NCBI GenBank assembly: GCA_964469555.1
Contig: CAYYAQ010000047.1
Span: 1-34,183, forward strand
DNA length: 34,183 nt
Direction of reading: 5' to 3'
Origin: CAYYAQ01 sp964469555
GTDB lineage: Bacteria; Planctomycetota; UBA1135; UBA2386
Shown here: one piece after another, positions 25,573 through 33,080 of the stretch
Layout of the letters: every line of letters begins with the position of its first letter
How positions within the stretch are numbered: the first letter of the stretch is position 1
Program-made: the position numbers and the translations under genes
The notes under the pieces: generated by a model
Seen by the model: the letters and a program-made list of their open reading frames with translations, nothing else
Database searches by the model: none
What the model was told of the DNA's origin: nothing

Positions 25573-26586
25573 ATGACCGCCTGTTTGGTTTCGATCTGTG
25601 TTCCGACGTTCAACGGCGCGCCGTGGCTGGCGGCGTGTCTGGAGAGTGCGTTGTCTCAGACACTGTCGGACTTCGAGGTCTTGGTCGTTGACGACGCGTC
25701 GGACGATGGGACGGTGGATGTCGCGATGGGGTTCGCCGCGCGGGACCCGCGGGTGCGCGTGGAACGCAACCCGGAACGGCTGGGGCTGGCGGCGAACTGG
25801 AATCGGTGTCTCGAATTGGCGAACGGGACCTGGATCAAGTTCTTGTTCCAGGACGATGAGCTCGCGACGACGTGTCTGGATCGAATGATCACAGTCGGCG
25901 AGGAGACGGAGGCGGAGATCGTCGTGTGCGATCGACACGTCGACGTGAGCGAAGGCACCTCCGATCGGGTGCGCGAGTATTTCGCGAGCCTTCTGCGAAT
26001 GGACGATCTCTTCAAGCGCCCGGGAGACGAGGTTGGGAGCTGGGATGTCGTCCTCCCGGAAGAGGTGTGCCGGGCGCTCGTCGTGCACCCCGGCGTCAAC
26101 TTCTTCGGCGAGCCCGCGGCGGTGTTGTTGAACCGGTCGGTGTTCGAACATGCCGACGTGTTCAACACGGAGATGATCCAGCTGTGTGACCTGGAGTTCA
26201 CGGCGAGAGTCGCTTCCAATGTCGGGTTCGCGCGAGTTCGCGAAGAGCTCGCGACGTTTCGGGTGCACGAACGCTCGGCTAGCGCGGCCAACGCAGGGGC
26301 GCAGGAGTTTCGCAAGGACGTGTTGGACACCTTGATCTTGTTCCACGAATACGCGTTTGCGCGCGACTTTGCGAAGCTGCGGAAGGCAGCGAAGGAGGCG
26401 CAACCCTCGGTGAGTTTCTCGGTCCTCGCTGCGCGGGAGTTGCAACGTGCTCAGCGGGATTGCCGGGAGTCTGATGATGCCGAGATGCGGCAGGCGTTGG
26501 ACGACGTGCTCTCTGCCTATCCGAACTTGTCGCGCCCGCTGTGGCAGTTGTGGCATCGCGTGCGCAAGCAGTTGAGGCACCCATGA
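25573..26586 (+). CDS. Family 2 glycosyltransferase (GT-A fold)
   Basis: A 337-aa cytosolic inverting glycosyltransferase. I choose the ATG at 25573 (MTACLVSICVPTFNG), which begins the first beta strand; an in-frame ATG at 25549 would overlap the previous gene. Motifs: PTFNG 11-15, nucleotide-binding VVDDASDDGT 38-47, NPERLGLAANWNRCL 66-80, and the metal-binding QDDE at 93-96 in place of a plain DxD. A later LCDLEFTARV/ FRVHERSAS region matches the acceptor half of GT2 enzymes. It starts 4 bases after the TMTC-like copy 2 and overlaps the MBL gene by ATGA, so it is co-translated. GT2 members often load a sugar onto a polyprenyl phosphate or extend a glycan, which would supply the GT-C proteins upstream. 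That link is inference; donor and acceptor are unknown. Confidence 0.93.
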   Translation: MTACLVSICVPTFNGAPWLAACLESALSQTLSDFEVLVVDDASDDGTVDVAMGFAARDPRVRVERNPERLGLAANWNRCLELANGTWIKFLFQDDELATTCLDRMITVGEETEAEIVVCDRHVDVSEGTSDRVREYFASLLRMDDLFKRPGDEVGSWDVVLPEEVCRALVVHPGVNFFGEPAAVLLNRSVFEHADVFNTEMIQLCDLEFTARVASNVGFARVREELATFRVHERSASAANAGAQEFRKDVLDTLILFHEYAFARDFAKLRKAAKEAQPSVSFSVLAARELQRAQRDCRESDDAEMRQALDDVLSAYPNLSRPLWQLWHRVRKQLRHP

Positions 26587-27326
26587 GCTTGATCATCGAG
26601 AAGAGCATGAGTTCGAACTGGCTGAGCAACACGTGGTTGGTCGGCGACGAGCTGGGGGGGCACGCAGTGTTGATCGACACGGGCGGGCCGACGGAGCCGA
26701 TCTTGCAAGCGATCGCGGACCACCGGCTGACGGTGACGCACGTGTTGTGCACGCACCATCACTACGATCACGTCGCGAACAACAGTGTGTATTCGGCGCG
26801 GTTCGGGTGCCCGATATGCGGGCATGGCAGCGAGAGTCCGATGTTTGGCGATCTCGACGTGGAGTTGGCCGACGGCGAGGAGTTGGTCACCGGTGGGTTG
26901 CACATCCGCGCGCTGCACATTCCCGGGCACACGATCGGGCAGCTGGCTTTCCTCGTGAACGAGAAGCTCGTGTTCACGGGCGACACCCTGTTCCGGCGCA
27001 CGGTCGGCGGCACGCGCGCGCCCGGTCACACGACGTTCGAGGACATCCAGCGCTCGCTCCTCGAAGTCCTGATGCGTCTACCCGAGGAGACCGTTGTCTA
27101 CCCGGGCCACACCGAGACGACCACGATTGGCGAAGAATGGGAGGAGAACCCGTTCATCCGCATGTGGCGCGGACTCGACAGGGTTACCGAACAACCTTGC
27201 ACCGCCTCAGGCCAACCCGCCACTCTCCTCCTCCGCGCGGCGGACTACGACGGCGGCTACAAGTGCCAGGTCCGCTTCCCTGACGGCACGCTCGACATCG
27301 TCCCCGGCTCTCGCGTCGTAACCTGA
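26583..27326 (+). CDS. Metallo-beta-lactamase-fold hydrolase (glyoxalase II-like)
   Basis: A 247-aa protein whose ATG (26583-26585) overlaps the GT2 stop as ATGA, implying translational coupling. The MBL fold is complete: the HxHxDH motif is H58-H59-H60-Y61-D62-H63, the third zinc His is H116 (IPGHTIGQ), the bridging Asp is D134 (FTGDTLFRR) and the last His is H176 (YPGHTET). This set is that of hydroxyacylglutathione hydrolases and related small thioester/ester hydrolases. A C-terminal extension beyond the usual fold (about 205-247: ATLLLRAADYDGGYKCQVRFPDGTLDIVPGS) looks like a small beta domain not found in plain glyoxalase II. Its operon position after glycosyltransferases is unusual and could be accidental or reflect hydrolysis of an activated intermediate. 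The substrate cannot be named. Confidence 0.92.
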   Translation: MSLIIEKSMSSNWLSNTWLVGDELGGHAVLIDTGGPTEPILQAIADHRLTVTHVLCTHHHYDHVANNSVYSARFGCPICGHGSESPMFGDLDVELADGEELVTGGLHIRALHIPGHTIGQLAFLVNEKLVFTGDTLFRRTVGGTRAPGHTTFEDIQRSLLEVLMRLPEETVVYPGHTETTTIGEEWEENPFIRMWRGLDRVTEQPCTASGQPATLLLRAADYDGGYKCQVRFPDGTLDIVPGSRVVT

Positions 27327-27335
27327 TCGTTCGGC

Positions 27336-27518
27336 GTGCCGTCCTTGATGACGGTATGGATGCGGCGCAGGGCGGTGATGTCGGTGTGGGTCTCTGAGAA
27401 TCAGGGCGATTCATGGACGGAGATCTCCGCGTATTTGCCGCCTGTCTACTGCGTGCGTTTCGGTTGGACCGCAGGGCGACGCGGCGGATCAGCGCCTGTC
27501 GTAACATACTACGAGTAA
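27336..27518 (+). pseudogene. C-terminal remnant of a BNR/sialidase-like propeller protein
   Basis: This lies in the 375-base gap after the MBL gene. The frame reads SVWVSENQGDSWTEIS followed by AYLPPVYCVRFG, closely matching the last BNR/Asp-box blade and ending (VSEDxGDSW...LPPVYxVRF) of exo-alpha-sialidase/VPS10-like glycosyl hydrolases common in Planctomycetota. Upstream sequence in this frame is not family-like and runs straight into the MBL stop, so the gene body is missing. It ends at TAA 27516-27518. The rest of the gap (27519-27701) is slightly AT-richer, presumably the promoter and leader of the next gene; no clear promoter was identified. Confidence 0.6.
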
Positions 27519-27701
27519 TATCGTTAAGCCTGTTCTTCCGAAGACCCCCGGCGGTCGCATCTGGTGGTTCGCGAAGCGTCGTGTTCCGATCTTCGGAAAC
27601 CCGAGCCGATAGCAATTGTTGGAGAAATCCTCTATATAGCCCCGTTTGAAACAGCTTGCCCCTGCTCTCCGCCGCGTCCGCGGACAACACCACCGAGAAG
27701 A

Positions 27702-28868
27702 ATGCAGACCACCCACTCCGCCTTCCTGGGCCTCGTGGCTATTACCGTGACCGGCGCGCTGTGCGCGCAAGAGACCGGCACGCTGAAGTTCAAGGCTCAC
27801 AAGAAGTTCAACTTCGTCATGCCGAAGGACGTCTGGACCAACTCCGCCGGCGGACTCCGCGTGCGTCACGTCGCAGGCGACCGTTTCCGCGCGATGCGCG
27901 ACGGCGTCAAGATGGTGGTCGACACCACGGGTGACGGCGAGACCAACGGTGTCGTCAAGGGCTCGAAGGGCTACCTCCGCTTCATGAGCAAGAAGGGCGG
28001 CAAGAAGTTCGAGTACGCCGCGCGGTTCAAGGGTGGCAACGGCATCTACCAGTACTCGTCAGCCTGCTCGATGTCGGGCACGGTCGGTGGCGTTCCGATT
28101 CGGCTGTTCGACCTGAACAACAACGGTTCGTTCAGCGAGCTGGAAGCGGACGCGATCATCGTCGGCAAGGGCAAGGCCGCGACCTACCTGTCGAAGGTGA
28201 TCAGCTACAAGGGCGAGCTCTACAACCTGATCGTCTCCGACGACGGCAAGAGCGCGACCGTGAGCGCCTACGAGGGCGACTCCGGCAAGCTCAGCCTCGC
28301 GGCGTTCCTCAGCAAGGGCAAGCTCGAGTCCGCGATCGTCTCCGACGGCAAGAACTCCTTCCAGGTCGGTCGTTCGCGCGGCTACGTCGTTCCGACGGGC
28401 GAGTACAAGATCGTCGCCGGCATGGTCCGGAAGGGCAGCGCGACCGCGCGCATCCGCGGCGGGAAGATGGCTGCGTTGAGGGTTCGCGCCGACAAGATCG
28501 TCAAGCTCAAGTGGGGTGGCCCGCTGATCGCGGAGTTCACGCACACGCTGGGCGGCGGCAAGGTGACGGTCGACCCGAAGAACCTGAGCTACTTCGGCAA
28601 GGCTGGCGTCGAGTTCTACGGCTGGGCGCCGGATGCCAAGTCGCCGAAGTTCAAGGTGCACGACCCGGACACGGGAAAGGAGGTCGGCGGTTTCATCTTC
28701 GCCGGCTGTTGAGGCGGTGGCTTCACTGCTGGCTCCGTGCGAGTCAGCGACCTGATGCAAGAAGCAGTCGTCTCCATGACCTACAACTCCAGCCTGTTCG
28801 GCACCGTCAGGGGCACGACCGGCAAGGGATGGGTCGACCCCAACGCGCAGGTCGGCGGCGGTAACTAG
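27702..28868 (+). CDS. Exported EF-hand-containing protein with in-frame TGA: candidate selenoprotein or readthrough
   Basis: A secreted protein of 336 aa to the TGA, or 388 aa if the TGA is read. The ATG at 27702 opens a signal peptide (MQTTHSAFLGLVAITVTGALCAQ) after a GAGAAG site. The body is beta-rich and contains one canonical EF-hand loop at 137-148 (DLNNNGSFSELE) inside a block seen in other planctomycete secreted proteins (RLFDLNNNGSF...LSKVISYKGELYNLIVSDDG). Codon 336 is Cys and codon 337 is TGA (28710-28712). The same frame continues for 51 codons (GGGFTAGSVRVSDLMQEA, then SMTYNSSLFGTVRG, then GKGWVDPNAQVGGGN) with G/C in most third positions, up to TAG at 28866-28868. Options are Cys-Sec decoding (a GG-loop hairpin follows), readthrough, a sequencing error of TGC/TGT/TGG, or a recent nonsense mutation. 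Function unknown. Confidence 0.72.
28719..28745 (+). promoter_or_regulatory. bSECIS-like hairpin downstream of the in-frame TGA
   Basis: GGCTTCAC (28719-28726) pairs with GTG-C-GAGTC (28737-28745) with one bulged C and two G-U pairs, giving an 8-bp stem with loop TGCTGGCTCC. The loop GG starts 19 nt after the TGA, inside the distance range of bacterial SECIS elements. In such a GC-rich gene a hairpin of this size could occur by chance, so this is suggestive only. Confidence 0.35.
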
Positions 28869-28887
28869 TTCGCCGAGGCTGCGATAC

Positions 28888-28917
28888 CGAGCCCGCTTGA
28901 TCGATCAGGCGGGCTCG
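28888..28917. terminator. Terminator hairpin between convergent genes
   Basis: CGAGCCCGCTTGA (28888-28900) and TCAGGCGGGCTCG (28905-28917) form a 13-bp stem with one G-U pair and loop TCGA. It lies between the exported protein ending at 28868 and the OsmC gene ending at 28923 on the opposite strand. No strong T tract on either side; likely bidirectional. Its location after the TAG at 28866-28868 agrees with the longer reading of the upstream gene. Confidence 0.8.
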
Positions 28918-28922
28918 TTGCG

Positions 28923-29333
28923 TTAATCGTCGGGGTATTCGAATCGCATCACGCCGTCGAGGTTGGGGTGGAGGCTCATCGCGACCGGGCAATGGCGCGC
29001 GGCGTGTTCGAGGGTTTCCTTCTGTTTGGCGGTGAGCTTCCCCGGGACGGTGATCTCGACCGGTGCCGCGGCGATGCGGCGCGGGTCGGTCGTCATCTGC
29101 TTGACGACGCGGGCGGACATTCCCGTGAGGTCCAGGTCATCGCGGCGACCGACGATGGCCATGATCGTCATCGCGCAGTTGCCGAGCGCGGTGGCGACCA
29201 GGTCGGTGGGACTGAAGGATTCGCCGCGGCCTTCGTTGTCCTTCGGCGCGTCGGTCGAGAGTTCGGTCCCGGAGGGGTGGGTCGCGGTGCAGCGCAGGTT
29301 GCCTTCGTAGGTGGATCGGATGGTGACCATCAT
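28923..29333 (-). CDS. OsmC/Ohr family peroxiredoxin-like protein
   Basis: A 136-aa cytosolic protein of the OsmC family, small thiol peroxidases acting on organic hydroperoxides and reactive sulfur species. Two conserved cysteines are present: Cys53 in TALGNCAMTIMAIV and Cys115 in RHCPVAMSLHPN, the usual spacing for the peroxidatic/resolving pair. The N-terminal beta half includes RSTYEGNLRCTATHPSG and the FSPTDLVATALG lead-in typical of OsmC proteins. The start has two Met codons (29333 and 29330); either gives a normal length. It is the last gene of the minus-strand run and is 130 bases after the TerB-DnaJ gene, so it may have its own promoter. Family assignment is firm; physiological substrate is not shown. 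Confidence 0.95.
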   Translation of the reverse strand: MMVTIRSTYEGNLRCTATHPSGTELSTDAPKDNEGRGESFSPTDLVATALGNCAMTIMAIVGRRDDLDLTGMSARVVKQMTTDPRRIAAAPVEITVPGKLTAKQKETLEHAARHCPVAMSLHPNLDGVMRFEYPDD

Positions 29334-29463
29334 CGCAGTGTAGAGTCAAAGTCCCGGGATACGAGAAAGGTCGCGGCCGTAGACCGGCCCCCGTGCCACC
29401 AGACCCCGACTTCAAGCCGCCGGAAACGAAGCTCGAGCCCTCCGAGGCCGAGAAGCTCTGAAC

Positions 29464-30363
29464 TCAGCCGGCGAGCACTTCGTAGGCGGCTTGCACCTGG
29501 CGGAAACGCTCCTCGGCTTCGCCCGCCGCGACGTCGCCCAGGTGCTGGTGCTTGTCGGGGTGGAAGTTCAATACGAGCTCCCGGTGCCGTCGTTTGATCT
29601 CGGATTCCGATGCCCCCGCCGCGAGACCGAGGATCGCCAACGCCTCGCCGCGGCTGGAGACCGTGCCGCGCGCCTTGGTGTGTCCGCCGCCGCCGCCGTA
29701 CCCCTGCGAGTACTGCCGCTGTTGGTGCCCCGGCTCCTCCCCGGTCAGGTGCGTCTGCTTCGCCTGGTGGAAGATCCGCCGCGCGTGATGCCTTTCCAAC
29801 CCGAACGAACGCGCGATCTGCTGCAGGACGATGTGCTCTTCCGGTTGGTAGCTCCCGTCCGCAAACGCCACCAGGCAACACCAGAAGAAGACCGTCTCCC
29901 GCTCCGACCCCGACAACACTCGCCCGAGCCCCAGCGCCAACGCTCCGACCTGGTCCGGTCGAATCCGCGTTGCCTCCCACTCTTGCAGGTCCGCCCACGT
30001 CGCCGGGTCCGTGAACCGCTCCGACAAGAAGCGCCGCACCAGATCGCGCTCTTCCTCGTCTGTCGTTCCGTCCGCCTCGGCCACCGCGAAGAGCAACCAG
30101 AACACCTGCCGCGGCAGGTTCTCCCGGGAGAACTGCTGCTGGAACATCCGCTGGAATTCGCGGACCTGTTCGCGGTCGAGGTTCACAGCCCGGAACATCT
30201 TCCCGAAGGCCTTCAACAGGAAGAAGTAGATCAGCGGGCCGATGATGAACGGGTAGAGGCAGACGTGCACCCGCCACTTGATGGCGAGAGCCACGAGCAG
30301 CAGCCCGAGCAACCCGTAGCCCAAGGCCGAGTTCTTGAGCTGACGGATCGGATCTGCGGTCAT
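29464..30363 (-). CDS. Membrane protein with TerB-like and C-terminal DnaJ (J) domains, DjlA-like
   Basis: A 299-aa inner-membrane co-chaperone candidate. Two hydrophobic helices at the N-terminus (about 14-29 and 33-50) anchor it. A TerB-like helical domain follows at about 75-200, with acidic DG loops AVAEADGTTDEEERD and VAFADGSYQPEEHIVL typical of TerB/DjlA folds. A Gly/Gln-rich hinge (about 205-235: GHQQRQYSQGYGGGGGH) leads to a J domain at about 240-299, with the HPD motif at 268-270 (LNFHPDKHQHLG). This order is that of E. coli DjlA, which stimulates DnaK at the membrane. The ATG overlaps the stop of the 92-aa membrane protein (ATGA), so the pair is translated together and the partner may be a client or subunit. 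DnaK interaction is known for the family and inferred here. Confidence 0.92.
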   Translation of the reverse strand: MTADPIRQLKNSALGYGLLGLLLVALAIKWRVHVCLYPFIIGPLIYFFLLKAFGKMFRAVNLDREQVREFQRMFQQQFSRENLPRQVFWLLFAVAEADGTTDEEERDLVRRFLSERFTDPATWADLQEWEATRIRPDQVGALALGLGRVLSGSERETVFFWCCLVAFADGSYQPEEHIVLQQIARSFGLERHHARRIFHQAKQTHLTGEEPGHQQRQYSQGYGGGGGHTKARGTVSSRGEALAILGLAAGASESEIKRRHRELVLNFHPDKHQHLGDVAAGEAEERFRQVQAAYEVLAG

Positions 30364-30638
30364 CGCGGGCGGACGTGGGACCGGCGCGATTCAGGCGCCG
30401 TGAACACCATCTCGACCGATGCCCCCGAAGGCAAGCTGCGTTGCACCAGGAACGGCTTGGACCCGGACGAGTGGACGCGAAACTCTACGGCAACCGCCGA
30501 CAGATGACCAAGGTCGACGTAGCCGGACTTCGGCTCGACCCGGTCGGTGGTCGTCCAGTCAGAGCCGAAGAAGAGACACGCCAAGCCCGCCAGGAGGATG
30601 ATCCGCAACACGAGAAGGCCCGGAAGACCGGTGCGCAT
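30360..30638 (-). CDS. Small single-pass membrane protein (92 aa), hypothetical
   Basis: A 92-aa protein with one hydrophobic segment near the N-terminus (about 5-24: LPGLLVLRIILLAGLACLFFG) followed by a polar extracytoplasmic part (GYVDLGHLSAVAVEFRVHSSGSKPFLVQRSLPSG, with basic SRRSHVRPR at the end). A Cys after LAGLA is close to, but does not fit, a lipobox. Support for reality: its stop overlaps the TerB-DnaJ start by ATGA, and its start is 6 bases after the deoxyhypusine-synthase-like stop, so it sits exactly between two certain genes in an operon. I do not recognise a family. It may be a partner of the DnaJ membrane protein. Confidence 0.7.
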   Translation of the reverse strand: MRTGLPGLLVLRIILLAGLACLFFGSDWTTTDRVEPKSGYVDLGHLSAVAVEFRVHSSGSKPFLVQRSLPSGASVEMVFTAPESRRSHVRPR

Positions 30639-30644
30639 GATTCA

Positions 30645-31697
30645 CTAGCTGGTCGTCTCTCTCGAGAACAGGGTTTCGTTCAGGCGTTGGCCACGCCTCT
30701 TCGAACCGGCGCCCGCGACCGTCTTGTGGTACGCGTAGCCGGCGATGAGCGGCAGCGTCAGAGTGGCCTCGCCGTAGACCATTTGTTCGTACGTTGTCGA
30801 GACTTTGCCCCAGGAGCAGGCTTCCTTCAGCGTCGAGCCGGACAGCGCGCCATCGCGTTCGTCGGCGACGGTGAGTTGGATCGCGTACTTGTGCATCGAG
30901 ACCTCCTCGCCGAGGACTTCGGCCGCGACGACGATGTCCTGGGCGAAGTTCTTGGGCACGCCGCCGCCGACCATGAACAGGCCGGTTTCGTTGCCCTGGA
31001 GCTTGACCTGCGTCAGCTCCAGGAAGTCCTTCGCGGAGTCGATGCTGGCCGACGGTCGACCGGTGAGATGGGCCTCGTGTTGGTGTTTCACGAATCCAAA
31101 ACCGGCGCTGCAGTCCGAGAACGCGGGACAGAAGATCGGTACTTCGTTCTCGAACGCGGCGAGGACGATGGACTCCTTGTTCTTCCCGTGCTCAGAGAGG
31201 TGCCGCCCCATCTCGTAGATGATCTCGCGGGATGAGTGCGGTCGCGTCTCGAGCTGGTTGCACAGCTGCGCCATCGTCTCGTCGCAGACGCGCAGCTGGT
31301 CCTCGTCGATGTAGGTGTCGTAGATGCGGTCGATGGCCTGCTCGCGCAGCCGCTCGTCGTCGATGAACGGCGTGCCGATGTAGTGGCTGAAGCCGAGGCC
31401 TTCGAAGAAGTCCTGGTCGACGATGTTCGCGCCGGTCGAGACGATGGCGTCGACCATGTGGTTCTCGACCATCTGCAGCAGCACCTTCTTCAGGCCGGCG
31501 CTGACCAGCGACCCGGCGAGGCACAGGATGATGCTGCACTCGGAGTCGTTCAGCATGCGCTCGTAGATCTTCGCGGCGCGCGCCGTGTTGCGTGCCTGGA
31601 ACGCCATCTTCTCCATGGCGTCGACGAGCGGAACAGGGTTGAAGGTGTCGAGGCTGAGGTGCTCGATCTTCTCCTTCAGCAGGTCTTTCTTGTCCAT
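30645..31697 (-). CDS. Deoxyhypusine synthase-like protein (bacterial)
   Basis: A 350-aa cytosolic NAD-dependent enzyme of the deoxyhypusine synthase family. The active-site Lys motif is present as CSWGKVSTTYEQM (Lys298), equivalent to the WGKI Lys that forms the imine with the butylamine moiety of spermidine. Other family blocks are IILCLAGSLVSAGLKKVL, AIVSTGANIVDQDF, EVPIFCPAFSDCSAGFG and MVGGGVPKNFAQDIVV (NAD/polyamine site). Bacteria lack eIF5A, so bacterial members use other acceptors, for example making homospermidine or modifying polyamine-like compounds; the acceptor here is unknown. It is followed by the 92-aa membrane protein (6 bases) and the TerB-DnaJ gene, and preceded by a 431-aa secreted protein (10 bases), all tightly packed on one strand. 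Identity is firm, role open. Confidence 0.93.
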   Translation of the reverse strand: MDKKDLLKEKIEHLSLDTFNPVPLVDAMEKMAFQARNTARAAKIYERMLNDSECSIILCLAGSLVSAGLKKVLLQMVENHMVDAIVSTGANIVDQDFFEGLGFSHYIGTPFIDDERLREQAIDRIYDTYIDEDQLRVCDETMAQLCNQLETRPHSSREIIYEMGRHLSEHGKNKESIVLAAFENEVPIFCPAFSDCSAGFGFVKHQHEAHLTGRPSASIDSAKDFLELTQVKLQGNETGLFMVGGGVPKNFAQDIVVAAEVLGEEVSMHKYAIQLTVADERDGALSGSTLKEACSWGKVSTTYEQMVYGEATLTLPLIAGYAYHKTVAGAGSKRRGQRLNETLFSRETTS

Positions 31698-31707
31698 GGA
31701 GACCGTT

Positions 31708-33003
31708 CTACTTGAAGTGGAGGAGAACGTTGAGTGAAGCGTTCTTGTTGTCGAAGACGATGTGCAGATTCTCCGCCGGGTCTTCCTGGGTGGACAGCGG
31801 GTTGCCGGGCACGATCTTGTCGACCAGATCCAGCAGCTTGATGTTCATGACCATCAGCGCGTTCTTCGCCAGCGGAGAGCGCTTGATCTTCTGGTCGGCG
31901 GCCACATCGATCAGCTTCTTGGTGTCCTCGATGCTCAGCGCGCTCGTGGTCACGAGGTAGTCCCCGGCGACGGCGCTGTAGTTGATCTGATCCCCCGCGG
32001 GCACGAGCGGCGTGTCGATGTCGGTGGTCATGATCGTCTTGGCGACCTTGATGTCGCGGTGCGTGAACGCCTCCGCCTCGAACTCCGTTTCGATGTTCGG
32101 GATGATGCTCTCCGTGACCTTCATCAGCCGCTGGTATTCTTCGCTGTGCAGGATCGCGGCGAACCCCGTGGTGTCGCGCAGGCCGCCGATCGTGCGCGTC
32201 CCCCCGCCGAACGGATCGCCGACGGAGCGATAGGTGCCGTCCTGCATGTTCATGACCTTGAGGTAGAGGCTGGCGTTCTTCTCGCGCTCTTTCTTGTTCT
32301 TCGCGCCGAACTTCGCGAGTGTCAGGACGACCGGCGTCAAGAACGTGTTGAGTCCTTCGGGATCGATCGCGACGCCGATGCGCATCATCGCATTCTTCGC
32401 CGTGAGTTTCGGCGCGCCCTGCGGGTGAGGGCGCAGGTGCTTGGCGAGGTTGCCGAGCCAGGTGTCCTTGGTCGGCTCGAGCGAGAACGAGAGCTTGAGG
32501 CCCTTGAGTTGGTTCTGTGGGTTCGCGGAGATGCCCATCGCGAACGACTCGATCTGGTTCGGGAAGGTCTTCACCGCCTTCATGAGCTTTGCCGCGTCCT
32601 GCGTGGTCATGCTCATCTGGGTCAGGCCGATGATCGCCGCGCCGCTGATGTCCTCCCAGGTGTCCTCGATCTCGGTCTCGTAGAGCTTCATCAGCGCGAC
32701 CGGATAGATCGTCGCGTGCATCCAACCGACGTCGCCCTCGGCGAGCTTGTGCTGGATCTTGCCGTCGGTGGTGACGGTGAGGACGTAGTGTTGTTTCTCG
32801 TTGGTGTTCGGAAGCTCGCTGTCGAAGTCGAACTGCTCGAGGAAGGACGTGCCGATCTCGACGTCGGCGGTCTTCAGGACCATCGCGGTGGCGACGGCTT
32901 CGGTCGTCTTGGGCTTCTCCGTTTCCTCCTGGGCTCGCGGGGCGGCAGTCACGGTGAGCAGAGCGAGCGTGGTCGCAAACGGGGTGGCGAGGCGGTTGAT
33001 CAT
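31708..33003 (-). CDS. Secreted protein of unknown function (431 aa)
   Basis: A 431-aa exported protein with a signal peptide (MINRLATPFATTLALLTVTAAPRAQ) and no further membrane segment. The mature protein mixes alpha and beta and has repeated lysine-rich helices (MKAVKTFPNQIES, LTLAKFGAKNKKEREKNASLYLKVMNM) and a two-domain feel: residues about 40-235 and 240-431 each contain a 'D-x-x-L/G-I-x-A/S' type strand set (FAMGISANPQNQLKGLKLSFSL, ALMVMNIKLLDLVDKIVP). The latter resembles the solvent-facing alternation of large periplasmic DUF-type proteins often found in Planctomycetota, where two half-domains sum substrate-independent scores. I recognise no named family. It is the first gene of the tight four-gene block, 10 bases before the deoxyhypusine-synthase-like gene, and 77 bases after the unknown 326-aa gene. 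Confidence 0.85.
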   Translation of the reverse strand: MINRLATPFATTLALLTVTAAPRAQEETEKPKTTEAVATAMVLKTADVEIGTSFLEQFDFDSELPNTNEKQHYVLTVTTDGKIQHKLAEGDVGWMHATIYPVALMKLYETEIEDTWEDISGAAIIGLTQMSMTTQDAAKLMKAVKTFPNQIESFAMGISANPQNQLKGLKLSFSLEPTKDTWLGNLAKHLRPHPQGAPKLTAKNAMMRIGVAIDPEGLNTFLTPVVLTLAKFGAKNKKEREKNASLYLKVMNMQDGTYRSVGDPFGGGTRTIGGLRDTTGFAAILHSEEYQRLMKVTESIIPNIETEFEAEAFTHRDIKVAKTIMTTDIDTPLVPAGDQINYSAVAGDYLVTTSALSIEDTKKLIDVAADQKIKRSPLAKNALMVMNIKLLDLVDKIVPGNPLSTQEDPAENLHIVFDNKNASLNVLLHFK

Positions 33004-33080
33004 GGGCGGGCTCCAGGGGCTGAAGGTGCGGAGAGGTTGCTGGCCAGTGGCCGATGGGAGGCGCAGATCTTCCGGTTCTT

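Noticed and set aside
29393..29461. A 22-residue plus-strand frame (VPPDPDFKPPETK...) between OsmC and the TerB-DnaJ gene
   Set aside because: Too short, GTG start without a ribosome-binding site, on the opposite strand to the surrounding genes.
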